Source: Gracilimonas mengyeensis
GTDB taxonomy: Bacteria; Bacteroidota; Rhodothermia; Balneolales; Balneolaceae
Length of the DNA: 64,000 nucleotides
Assembly: GCF_900182705.1 (NCBI RefSeq)
Contig: NZ_FXTP01000012.1
Span: 1-64,000, forward strand
Direction of reading: 5' to 3'
Shown: positions 17,030 through 25,602 of the stretch, piece after piece
Numbering within the stretch: the first letter of the stretch is position 1
Layout: each line of letters begins with the position of its first letter
Notes under the pieces: generated by a model
The model's database searches: none
What the model saw: the letters and a program-made list of their open reading frames with translations, nothing else
What the model was told of the DNA's origin: nothing
Translations under genes and position numbers: made by a program

Positions 17030-17425
17030 TTACCCGGAATAAACCTGAAGTGGCAACACAGCGGCTATATGATTAAAATCTTTATCGCGGAGCAAAAGTT
17101 CTACCTCATTTTCTATGCACCAGGTTCCAATAAGCATGTCCACCGTTTTGCGTACAGTTACCCCTTTGGAACGAAGAAATCTAAAGTTTGAAGCAGCCTT
17201 TACTGCCAGATCCTTCCCTCCCAGACGTACACAATCCAGGGGATCCAATGCCTTTTTCGCTTGTTCAAAATCCTTGTCGCTGGCAAAGCCCTGTAAAATT
17301 TCGGTAAGAATAATATCTCCAATCAGAACTGTTTCTTCCAATAAGCATTGATCCAGATACTCCGTTTGAGCACTTTCTACCCCATTGAAGTAATCAACCC
17401 AAACACTGGTATCTACCAAAATCAT
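17030..17425 (-). CDS. vapC: PIN-domain toxin (VapC-like)
   Basis: 131 residues forming one PIN domain. The acidic residues expected at the metal site are present: Asp5 (MILVDTSVWVDYF), Glu42 (IILTEILQGF), Asp96 (KTVDMLIG) and Asp114/Asp116 (LLRDKDFNHI). VapC toxins are Mg-dependent ribonucleases that cut tRNA or rRNA sites. The start codon overlaps the vapB stop by 4 bp (ATGA type), the usual coupling. The operon sits inside a repeat-rich island between identical 70-bp direct repeats, which suggests it arrived or can leave as a unit. Confidence 0.9.
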   Translation of the reverse strand: MILVDTSVWVDYFNGVESAQTEYLDQCLLEETVLIGDIILTEILQGFASDKDFEQAKKALDPLDCVRLGGKDLAVKAASNFRFLRSKGVTVRKTVDMLIGTWCIENEVELLLRDKDFNHIAAVLPLQVYSG

Positions 17426-17619
17426 GGTTGATCCGACCGCATTTTGTCCAGATCACCGCTCCAGTTCAGTTTTCCTCGTAGGTTCCGGATATTCTCTTGC
17501 TTCTTGCGTTGTACCAGTAGCTTTAAGCCGGCCTCAACTGCATCTTTCTTGGTTTTTAACTGGCTGACTTTTAAAGCTTCATCCATCAAATCATAGTCAA
17601 TAACTACATTGGTTCTCAT
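17422..17619 (-). CDS. vapB: Antitoxin of the VapBC pair
   Basis: 65 residues. The N-terminus MRTNVVIDYDLMDEALKVSQ followed by KTKKDAVEAGLKLLVQRKKQ is the short ribbon-helix-helix-like DNA-binding and dimerisation region of VapB antitoxins of the DUF2191 type. The C-terminal RGKLNWSGDLDKMRSDQ is the toxin-binding tail. It is the first gene of the operon and overlaps vapC by 4 bp. The family normally represses its own promoter; no operator is proposed here. Confidence 0.87.
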   Translation of the reverse strand: MRTNVVIDYDLMDEALKVSQLKTKKDAVEAGLKLLVQRKKQENIRNLRGKLNWSGDLDKMRSDQP

Positions 17620-17772
17620 AACGATCGAGCTTTATTAATGTGTATTATTTTTCAATCTATACACAAAACCTTTGAAATGCTATTTTATTTTTTGATGGGA
17701 TTGTGTTTTGGACTACCCTCCCTGAGGGACACAAGTTTTTAGGCTATTTCAAGCAAATTCTACTCTATCTCA

Positions 17773-17832
17773 TTTTCGGGAGGTTTAACCTCTCATCTCT
17801 GTTGCTTTTCAAGTACAACTTGAAAAGATCTT
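17773..17832 (+). repeat. Two-hairpin repeat, family B copy 2
   Basis: Hairpin 1 is GGGAGGT/ACCTCTC (17778-17794, loop TTA, one G-U pair). Hairpin 2 is CTTTTCAAGT/ACTTGAAAAG (17805-17827). The spacing of 27 bp is the same as in copies 1 and 3. Confidence 0.85.
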
Positions 17833-17864
17833 AAAACTTTATAACTCAAATCCATTTATGGTGT

Positions 17865-17934
17865 GAACCTATCTCTCTTTCGCCTGCTCCGAGCATTCGG
17901 AGGAGAGAGACAGAAATTGGCTCGCCATATTTCA
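17865..17934 (+). repeat. 70-bp direct repeat, right copy (family C)
   Basis: Identical over 70 bases to 16883-16952, same orientation. With the family B copies it forms a B...C cassette on each side of vapBC. Confidence 0.9.
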
Positions 17935-18294
17935 GAGAGAGTGAGGTCAGAGCCCAACATTCCCCTTTAAAAAAATAATAGTGAATACATCATCCACCAC
18001 CCTCACTTTTACTACTACAGAACTCGTGTATCCGGGAAACAGAATAATGGATTTGAGACTATAGCTCCATCATTCGGCTCAGCTGGAATAAGAAAGAATG
18101 CCTTCACAAAAACGAGCCGGGTGATGGAAGCGGGCCAGAGGCTTGTGTTTGTACCCATGTCCCCGATTATATCGACAAAGTAGCAAGCAACTCACACTGC
18201 TCTATCTCAGTGTCGGGAGGTGAAACCTCCCATCGCTATTGCTTTTCAAGTACAACTTGAAAAGATTCTGGGAAAAAAGTTTTTACTAAAGAAA
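17935..18294. repeat. Repeat-rich gene-free DNA with family B copy 3 (18210-18269)
   Basis: Bases 17620-18582 hold no supported gene. Besides the two elements listed separately, this part holds the phrase AGCTCCATCATTCGGCTCAG (18064-18083, also at 16747) and a third family B element: GGGAGGT/ACCTCCC (18215-18231, loop GAA) and CTTTTCAAGT/ACTTGAAAAG (18242-18264). The phrase TCCATCCGCTCTGCGGTGGA at about 18356 has a relative at about 34785. Confidence 0.75.
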
Positions 18295-18315
18295 AGGGCG
18301 CATGCGATGCGCCCT
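18287..18315 (-). terminator. Rho-independent terminator downstream of secA
   Basis: A perfect 9-bp stem AGGGCGCAT/ATGCGCCCT with a 3-nt loop (18295-18315), followed on the minus strand by TTTTCTTT. It lies about 270 bp past the secA stop, so the secA message would carry repeat sequence in its 3' end. Confidence 0.75.
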
Positions 18316-18582
18316 AACTCAATGAGAGGTATTATAAATTTTAAACTACTCGTTCCATCCGCTCTGCGGTGGAATGTATTTTCCAAGCAGTGGTTATTTC
18401 TCTACCAAACCGCAGAGATCTTGGTAAGAAAGTTTTTTCGACTCTCCGAGACTTGGCTTTACTGGGAACATCTACCACAAACTTACGACCGTAACCACTA
18501 TCTGTCATTCCTGAAGGGATTCTTGGACATGTCCCGACTCACTTCAATGTTCCTTGTTGGATGTTCGATATTCAATATTATT

Positions 18583-21500
18583 TCACTTCTCTACCAATAC
18601 CCAGCCATCTTCGTCAATCATGCGCTTGGCGTATTTCCACTTCACTTCTTTGGTTTCGCCGGAGCTCATGTTTTGAACGGTCACGTAATCATTACGACCA
18701 GGTTCGTCGGCTACCTCAACGGGTTGTGGTTTTGCATTGCCGCCCTGCGGTTTCTGCTGCTGTCCACCATTTTGCTGTCCCTGGCCGGCTTTGAGCCCCA
18801 TACCGGTAGAATCGGCATGCTGTGTTTCCATAGAGGCAGTATCAAAGCGGGATTTCTGACGCTTGGCCTGCTCCAGCTTGCCGTCTTCAGCTTGTACTTC
18901 AGGCACAGCCTTCCAGATCAGCGATATAGATTCCTGGTTGATATCATCCAACAGCATCTTGAACATGTCAAAAGCTTCTTTCTTGTATTCAAGCAGCGGA
19001 TCTTTTTGAGCAAACGAACGCAAGCCGATACCTTCTTTAACGGAATCCAGCTCACGCAGGTGTTCCATCCATTTCTGATCAATGATAGATAAAATAGAGC
19101 TTTTCTCGAGTGAACGCGCCACTTCGCGACCTTCGTTTTCGAGGGCTTTCTCTACATCAACCACAATCCGCATGCGTCGGATGCCATCGGTAAAAATCAC
19201 CTGCACCTTCTCGGGACGGTTTTCCGGATTGGCTTCGTTAATGCGCTGCATCACCTGATACAGCGGCTGAGCCATGCGCTCTTCTTTCTTGCGGTACATT
19301 TCCAGCGCCTTGTCCACAATCATGTCTTTCAGCTCATCTTCGCGCATGTTAAACCACTTCTCGCGGTCATATTCCACATCCACGGCAAGGTTGCGCAGTA
19401 CGGTTTCGTGCAATCCTTCATAGTCGCCGGATGCCACATGCTGTTCTACCATGTTTTCAACCAGATCATCCAGCATATCCAGGATGTCGGTACGCAGTTG
19501 CTCGCCCGATAGCGCGTGCTTGCGGCGGGCATAAATTACATTACGCTGGTTGTTCAGTACATCATCATACTCCAGTTGCCGCTTACGGATGCTAAAGTTG
19601 TTTTGCTCTACTTTGCTCTGTGCACGTTCCAGTGATTTGGTAATCCATGGATGGGTAATAACCTCACCTTCTTCAAAGCTGAGTTTGTCCATCACATTGG
19701 CCACGCGATCACTCATAAACATCGCCATGAGGTCATCTTCCAACGATACATAGAATTGCGTTTCGCCGGGATCACCCTGACGACCGGCACGACCACGCAG
19801 CTGCAAGTCAATACGCCGGGATTCGTGACGCTCAGTACCCAGAATAGCCAGGCCGCCTTTTTCTTTCACGCCCTTGGCCAGCTTAATATCGGTACCACGA
19901 CCGGCCATATTGGTAGCCACCGTTACGGCACCGATCTCACCGGCCTGCTTTACAATTTCACTCTCACGGGCATGTTGCTTCGCGTTCAGTACGTTATGTG
20001 AAATACCAGCCCGTTTCAGCATACGGCTCACGGTTTCCGATACGTCTACACTCGTTGTTCCCACCAGCACCGGCTGTCCTTTATCGTGATATTCCTGAAT
20101 TTTCTGGATAGCTGCGTTGAATTTCTCACGCTTGGTTTTGAAGACTAAATCTTCTTTATCATCCCGGGCAATCGGTTTGTTTGTAGGGATAACCACCACG
20201 TCCAATTCATAAATCTCGTTAAATTCACCCTCTTCCGTTTCAGCCGTACCGGTCATACCAGCCAGCTTGTTGTACATACGGAAGTAATTCTGCAAGGTGA
20301 TGGTAGCATAGGTCTGCGTAGAGGCTTCTACTTTCACCTGCTCTTTGGCCTCAATAGCCTGGTGGAGTCCGTCAGAATAGCGGCGCCCGGAAAGCACACG
20401 ACCGGTGTGCTCATCCACAATGTTTACCTTGCCGTCCTGAACAATGTATTCTTCCTCTCGCTCAAAATTGGTATAAGCCTTCAGCAGCTGGTTTACGGTG
20501 TGGATACGGTCGCCACGCTCGGCAAACAGTCGGTGCAATTCATTAAACTTGCGCTCGCGCTCCTGCCGGATCTCCTGCTTGGCCTCTTCAATTTTTTCTT
20601 CTTTATACTCTTCGCTGTATTCGTCGTTATTCTTGATTTCCTCCAGTGTCTTCTCTTCGAGTTTCTCCACTTCTTTCTCAATCTGAGCCGTCTCCTCACC
20701 CAAATCAGGAATCACAAAAAACTCTTCGTCTTCACCTTTTTTAGTGATGAATTCCCGGCCCTTCTCAGTCATTTCAATGGAATTCATCTTAGGATCTACC
20801 GCATAGAACAAATACTCATCCACGATGGGCATGTTCTTGGCGTTATCCTGCAGATAGAAATTCTCAGTCTTCTGAATCAGTTTCTGGATCTTGGGATCCT
20901 GCTGCAGCTTACGCAACTGGGTATTCTTGGGGAAACCACGCACGGCACGGAACAGCGCCAGACCGGCTTTTTCCTCATCGCCCTGATCCAATAATTCTTT
21001 ACCCTCTTTCACCAGGTTAGCTACCAGTTTCTTTTGGGCATTTACCAGGGATTCAACCCGGGGCTTCATCTCCACATACTTGTCGGATTTGTTATCCTGC
21101 GGTACGGGACCGGAAATAATCAGCGGAGTACGAGCCTCATCAATCAGAATAGAATCCACCTCATCAATAATGGTAAAGTGATGATCACGCTGAACCAGTT
21201 GTTCCTGCTCAATCACCATGTTATCACGCAGGTAATCGAAGCCAAATTCGTTATTGGTTCCGTAGGTAATGTCAGCCTTGTATGCCTTGCGGCGCTGCTC
21301 AGTACTCGGCTTGTAATGGTCGATACAGTCAACGTGCAGCCCGTGGAAGTTGAAGATCGGCTCGTTCCACTCAGCATCACGTTTAGCCAGGTAATCGTTT
21401 ACGGTAATGATGTGCACGCCTTTGCCGGCCAGTGCATTCAGGTAAGCCGGGAAGATAGCCACCAACGTTTTACCTTCACCGGTTTTCATCTCAGCCACTT

Positions 21501-21981
21501 TGCCCTGGTGCAATACAATGGCACCAATCAGCTGTACATCGTAAGGAATCATTTCCCAGGTGGTTTCATTACCACCCACTTTCCAGGATTTACCCACAAA
21601 ACGGCGACACGTATCTTTAAGCACTGCAAAGGCTTCCGGCAGCAACTCGTCGAGCACTTCTTCAATAATGTCCAGTTCTTTTGCTTCCAGCTCATCCAGA
21701 TATTCCGCCATTTCACGGTGTTCGGCCGGACTTAGACCCTCAATATCATCCAGCTGCTCTTTAATCTCTTTGATCTCAGCTACAGTATCGGCCGTGGCAT
21801 CTTTAATCTTCTGCCTGAATTCATCGGTCTTGGCTTTCAGCTCTTCATCGCTCAGCTGCTTCATCTCCTCTTCGTAGCTCTTGATTTCATCTACGATGGG
21901 CTGAATTTTTTTAATGTCTTTCTCGCTCTTGGAGCCAAAAACTTTGGTAATTACTTTACCGACTTTATCTAATAAATCCAT
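18583..21981 (-). CDS. secA: Preprotein translocase ATPase SecA
   Basis: 1132 residues, long for SecA because of an expanded helical insertion in the preprotein-binding region (about 300-490, very rich in Glu and Lys), as in other Bacteroidota. Walker A MKTGEGKT (165-172), DEVD box (273-276), motif TNMAGRGTDIKL, and helicase end QLRGRAGRQGDPG are present. SecA drives proteins through SecYEG using ATP. The usual C-terminal zinc-binding motif (CxCxSGx8CH) is absent. The protein instead ends in a Gln/Gly-rich linker and a short basic segment (SSGETKEVKWKYAKRMIDED) ending in VLVEK. Monocistronic. Confidence 0.97.
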   Translation of the reverse strand: MDLLDKVGKVITKVFGSKSEKDIKKIQPIVDEIKSYEEEMKQLSDEELKAKTDEFRQKIKDATADTVAEIKEIKEQLDDIEGLSPAEHREMAEYLDELEAKELDIIEEVLDELLPEAFAVLKDTCRRFVGKSWKVGGNETTWEMIPYDVQLIGAIVLHQGKVAEMKTGEGKTLVAIFPAYLNALAGKGVHIITVNDYLAKRDAEWNEPIFNFHGLHVDCIDHYKPSTEQRRKAYKADITYGTNNEFGFDYLRDNMVIEQEQLVQRDHHFTIIDEVDSILIDEARTPLIISGPVPQDNKSDKYVEMKPRVESLVNAQKKLVANLVKEGKELLDQGDEEKAGLALFRAVRGFPKNTQLRKLQQDPKIQKLIQKTENFYLQDNAKNMPIVDEYLFYAVDPKMNSIEMTEKGREFITKKGEDEEFFVIPDLGEETAQIEKEVEKLEEKTLEEIKNNDEYSEEYKEEKIEEAKQEIRQERERKFNELHRLFAERGDRIHTVNQLLKAYTNFEREEEYIVQDGKVNIVDEHTGRVLSGRRYSDGLHQAIEAKEQVKVEASTQTYATITLQNYFRMYNKLAGMTGTAETEEGEFNEIYELDVVVIPTNKPIARDDKEDLVFKTKREKFNAAIQKIQEYHDKGQPVLVGTTSVDVSETVSRMLKRAGISHNVLNAKQHARESEIVKQAGEIGAVTVATNMAGRGTDIKLAKGVKEKGGLAILGTERHESRRIDLQLRGRAGRQGDPGETQFYVSLEDDLMAMFMSDRVANVMDKLSFEEGEVITHPWITKSLERAQSKVEQNNFSIRKRQLEYDDVLNNQRNVIYARRKHALSGEQLRTDILDMLDDLVENMVEQHVASGDYEGLHETVLRNLAVDVEYDREKWFNMREDELKDMIVDKALEMYRKKEERMAQPLYQVMQRINEANPENRPEKVQVIFTDGIRRMRIVVDVEKALENEGREVARSLEKSSILSIIDQKWMEHLRELDSVKEGIGLRSFAQKDPLLEYKKEAFDMFKMLLDDINQESISLIWKAVPEVQAEDGKLEQAKRQKSRFDTASMETQHADSTGMGLKAGQGQQNGGQQQKPQGGNAKPQPVEVADEPGRNDYVTVQNMSSGETKEVKWKYAKRMIDEDGWVLVEK

Positions 21982-22607
21982 GTAACTCTTTGAATAATAT
22001 TTTTAGCCTTTCAAAAAACTAATAACAGTTCAAAATTAAACAACTGAATACCTTCAGATTAGCTGACGCATAAGCCAACTCATAGTAAAAACTTTTTGAA
22101 AGACAAATTAGTGTGGTTGAAGTTAACCTTATATTGGGGGCTGTTCAACTGTTAACAATGCTAAAGATTACAAATATCCTGCCACTTTCCTCTCTGGCAG
22201 TAAAAGAGGGTAAAAAACAGACAGCTTGGCGGGGAGGAGTGCGGGTTGCGTGCTTCATGTTGCGGGTTTTGAGCACGGAAAAGCATCTGTGCCCTTGTCT
22301 CCAAAACCCAGCCCCTGTCCCCTCCCTACTGCGGCTGCGCCTTGCATGGGAGGGGGACTCCCATAGAAGCTCAATGCTTGCTGTTTTTAATTATCTGCAA
22401 GATGAACGTGCCCAAAGGAGTTGTTGCACTAACCGAGCTACATGCTAACCAACGAGTCCTCTTTCCCTTGATGCATACGGTATGCGCAAGCAAAACTGGA
22501 GCCATTACTACCTTAGTTTAAAAAACACAAAACTTAACCATCAAGTGCATTAGGGAAAGAGACAGAGATAGGGTCCTGTAGCCAAGGGACAAAACTCCCA
22601 AAACAAA
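21982..22607. other. Gene-free interval upstream of secA with scattered repeat fragments
   Basis: No gene is supported between secA and the sorting-domain protein gene. The part nearest secA (21982-22110) is AT-rich and must hold the secA promoter, though no clear box is seen. Further on there are C-rich tracts (CCCCTCCCTACTGC), a GCATAC/GTATGC palindrome near 22472, and the phrase GTCCTGTAGCCAAGGGACAA at 22573, which recurs with changes at about 28303. A 111-residue frame here is not protein-like. Confidence 0.4.
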
Positions 22608-22640
22608 AACCCTCCAAGGGTTTTAAACCCTTGGAGGGTT
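22608..22640 (-). terminator. Palindromic terminator (AACCCTCCAAGGGTTT stem)
   Basis: An almost perfect palindrome: 16-base arms 22608-22623 and 22625-22640. On the minus strand it is followed by TTTTTGTTTTGGG. It ends the transcript of the gene at 22670. A near copy with the same upstream phrase lies at 28336-28368 after sodC. Confidence 0.85.
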
Positions 22641-22669
22641 GTATAACGTTAACAACTAATAGCTAATTT

Positions 22670-25510
22670 CTACTTCACCAAAGTCATTCTTCCGGACACC
22701 ACCTTATTTCCGGCCTGCAGGCGGTACAGGTAGATGCCGCTGGATAGCTGACTTGCATCAAAAGAGACGCTATGGGAGCCTGCTGACTGGGATTGATTGA
22801 CCAACTCGGCAACCTGACGCCCCAGCATATCATACACCACCAGCGAGACCTGGCTGCGTTCGGGCAAACTGTAACTGATCTCAGTAACCGGGTTAAAGGG
22901 ATTCGGATAATTGGAGAGACTTAGCTCTTCGGGACTTTGCTCCACTTCTTCAGAATCTTCGTAATCAGAAAGCCGTGCAATTTTAAAGCTGTAGGCCTCG
23001 GCCAGACTACCGGCTTGTTGGGAAAGGGAAGATTCGGGATAACGCCGTTGCAGTTCAGCCAAATAATGGCCGCCTGCCCTGGCATCTTTGTTCACCAAGC
23101 TATAAATGTAACCAAGACCGAACAGCGCCTGCTGGTGAAGCATCGGATCGTCGGCAAAGATTTTGCGAAGAATTTGATAATTGGCAATCGCCTGCTTGTA
23201 GTTACCCTCATCCATCAGGAACAGGTTCTCCAGTTCTAAGGTCGTGGCATACAGGCGGCTTTTTTTAGACAGTCCGGGACGGATTTCCTTATTAAGGTAT
23301 TCTATAAATCCGGGCTTGCCGCTGGCTCGCCAGCACGCAGCTTTGGTAGTGAGAAGAGCTCGCTGGTTGCCTTCATTAGATTGTCGACTTAAAAACTCGC
23401 TTACCTGTTGGTAGGTTTCTTCACAGCTTTGCGCTTTGGGAGCACCAGAGGATTGGCCTCCGGTTTTTTGAGCCATTTTTGCCGGTGAATAATACGGAGT
23501 ATAATTAGTAGATGACTGTGGCAGGTAGGTAATTTGGGCCCCATTTGTAGCGTAAAAATAACCAGAGGTTGCGTTAGACCAAAAGTTAGGGGAAGCATAA
23601 ACGGTAGCATCGTATTTTGCCCGTACCAGGTAATCAGTACTGCCTGAGCTGGGAAGAATATCATTGTGTTGGGCCACCACAGTAACCGGACTTTCAACAT
23701 GTATAGCAGTCGTAAAAATAGAATTTAGAAAATTGCCTGAAATGTTTTGCACCGCACTACCATTAAGCAAATATAGCCCATAATTTGCATTAATGATTTC
23801 ATTGCCAGTAATACTTGCTGTAGAACCCAAACCAAAAAAAGCAGAGTTGGAACTGTCAAATATAAAGTTGTCCTCAACAGTTGGAGATGAATAGTAACTG
23901 GCGATACCATGGGTGCTGTTATTCAGTATCCTGTTATCTATAATTTCCGCACCTGAACCCACACCGCTGTTTACCCACACGCCGGTGGAGTTATCCTTGA
24001 TGGTATTGTCTTCAATAAGTGGCGTGGTATTACCGTTTAACTCGATGCCCCGGCTGGCATTTTTGATGACGGAGCCGGTAATTTGGCCGTCCGAGCCGCT
24101 GTTAAACACCAGACCCTCCCCGTCTAAGGTGAGGCCATTAGCCATAAGTTCCCCGCCATTTTCCATGATTACTTCTACATCCTTCAGGGTGGTAACTGAA
24201 TTAAAGGTTAAATCTCCTGATGAAACAATGGAGGAACCCGAAGAACCATTTACAGTGCCGTCTATATTTAATGATCCATTACTGTTTATCTCTATTTTGG
24301 AGTTTTGGCCTAAAAATACTTCAGCATCATCCAGGTTTACCGAGCCGGTATAGGTTAGGGTTACGTTGTCTGCAACATAAATTTTACTTCCGCTTGGATA
24401 GGTGTAGCTGCCTATAGTTTGGTTGGAGGAGTAAAAATAGCCGGGTTGGGTTATGTTAACTTTATAATCATCATCAATCATCCAAAACTGTCCAGACTTT
24501 TTCAGTCGAGCAAACCCAAAATCTTTGTTAGCTGCTAAACTGAATTCTACGTCTTCAATTTCAAAATTAATTACTTGAGGAGTGTAACTGCCCATTGATG
24601 CATACTTAAAACCACTTCTCACAATCAATATATCTTTTGTATTACTATCAATGTCCCATGTATACATTTGTTCAATTTTTTCTTGATTTGACGTCAAGTG
24701 CCTCTCGGGTACACTTGTCAAATTAGGGCTTGATAAAAGCGTAGATTCGCTGACACCAGTTATGGGCTTAATGAATGCAATATTTGTTGAGGCATAATCA
24801 TAAAGAGTTGCGTCTGAAAGATCCTGAGAGTATACATTCAATCTTTTTATATCAATTTCAGGACTATTTCTTTCTCGGGCTTCATCTGCATAGAAAGTAG
24901 CATTAGCAGGAGTGCTTGTTGCTACTAATCCTTCTACATTATCTGGATATAGAAATAAATGTTTATCAGACTCTCCATCTATTTTAGTCCACAAAGCAAA
25001 ATTTGAATTTTCAAGATTCTTTGGCAAAAGATTAGTATTACCATGATACAAATTCATAAAGAAAGCCGGCTCATTCCATTTATTTGTATAAGCCATGCTA
25101 ATGTCAATTAAATAGGGATCATCTGAATCTTTTATAAATATTACTCTTCTTCTATTCTCTGCATAATCTGTTGCAGGTTCAGCAGCTATATTTATTCCTT
25201 CTAAATAAATTTTACCATAAGCAACTTCTATATTTTCAGGGCTTTGATTATCATAGTATAACTCTCTCACACTTTGATGATCTGATGTTACCCTCGGTAG
25301 TGTACCTTGCCTCTCAGGATGGTCAATCCCCCCAAGAAGATCTGCATCTGGATTTGGTAATATATCATTCATATCTACCCAAGGAGAGTATGCTACCATT
25401 ACATTATGATCTCTATAATTATTCCAGCTTGAGCGGTTATAATCATTGCCAGTTATAACATTTATAATACCTCCATTACCGTCAGCTTGATCATACCCGG
25501 AATCAATCAA
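22670..25510 (-). CDS. C-terminal part of a frameshifted secreted heparinase-like/beta-helix protein with type IX sorting domain
   Basis: 946 residues from a TTG codon that is probably not the true start. The in-frame sequence continues upstream to about 25618 (GEGHEQPDQLQLLYSVDEHS) and joins the upstream fragment after a frame change. About 1-330 resembles the beta-sandwich half of heparinase II/III-like lyases (IDSGYD, NYRDHNVMV). About 380-640 is a right-handed parallel beta-helix with repeating IxxNxIxxNxxGI turns. About 700-840 carries TPR-like helices (GNYKQAIANYQ). The last 83 residues are a type IX sorting domain (LSNYPNPFNPVTEISYSL ... GRMTLVK). It should be a secreted or surface polysaccharide-acting protein. 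Lyase identity is tentative. Confidence 0.75.
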   Translation of the reverse strand: MIDSGYDQADGNGGIINVITGNDYNRSSWNNYRDHNVMVAYSPWVDMNDILPNPDADLLGGIDHPERQGTLPRVTSDHQSVRELYYDNQSPENIEVAYGKIYLEGINIAAEPATDYAENRRRVIFIKDSDDPYLIDISMAYTNKWNEPAFFMNLYHGNTNLLPKNLENSNFALWTKIDGESDKHLFLYPDNVEGLVATSTPANATFYADEARERNSPEIDIKRLNVYSQDLSDATLYDYASTNIAFIKPITGVSESTLLSSPNLTSVPERHLTSNQEKIEQMYTWDIDSNTKDILIVRSGFKYASMGSYTPQVINFEIEDVEFSLAANKDFGFARLKKSGQFWMIDDDYKVNITQPGYFYSSNQTIGSYTYPSGSKIYVADNVTLTYTGSVNLDDAEVFLGQNSKIEINSNGSLNIDGTVNGSSGSSIVSSGDLTFNSVTTLKDVEVIMENGGELMANGLTLDGEGLVFNSGSDGQITGSVIKNASRGIELNGNTTPLIEDNTIKDNSTGVWVNSGVGSGAEIIDNRILNNSTHGIASYYSSPTVEDNFIFDSSNSAFFGLGSTASITGNEIINANYGLYLLNGSAVQNISGNFLNSIFTTAIHVESPVTVVAQHNDILPSSGSTDYLVRAKYDATVYASPNFWSNATSGYFYATNGAQITYLPQSSTNYTPYYSPAKMAQKTGGQSSGAPKAQSCEETYQQVSEFLSRQSNEGNQRALLTTKAACWRASGKPGFIEYLNKEIRPGLSKKSRLYATTLELENLFLMDEGNYKQAIANYQILRKIFADDPMLHQQALFGLGYIYSLVNKDARAGGHYLAELQRRYPESSLSQQAGSLAEAYSFKIARLSDYEDSEEVEQSPEELSLSNYPNPFNPVTEISYSLPERSQVSLVVYDMLGRQVAELVNQSQSAGSHSVSFDASQLSSGIYLYRLQAGNKVVSGRMTLVK

Positions 25511-25602
25511 ATACGAATGTTCATCTACTGAATATAGTAATTGGAGTTGATCCGGTTGTTCATGTCCTTCACCTCGGACTATTGCATCTCCAACCTCTCC
25601 AT

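Noticed and set aside
16571-18300. Insertion sequence or transposon around the first vapBC
   Set aside because: Direct repeats are present but there is no transposase, no terminal inverted repeats and no clear target-site duplication.
18220-19092. 290-codon open frame on the plus strand
   Set aside because: It runs through repeat family B and the terminator and then antisense to the secA 3' end. It has no start signal and no recognisable protein pattern.
22113-22448. 111-codon open frame in the secA upstream gap
   Set aside because: The composition is not protein-like, there is no signal or domain, and the interval contains C-rich and repeat-like tracts.
25511-25602. Programmed ribosomal frameshift in the heparinase-like gene
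   Set aside because: No slippery heptamer of the usual X XXY YYZ or A-rich type and no obvious downstream pseudoknot was seen. A dinucleotide slip in AGAGAG is simpler.
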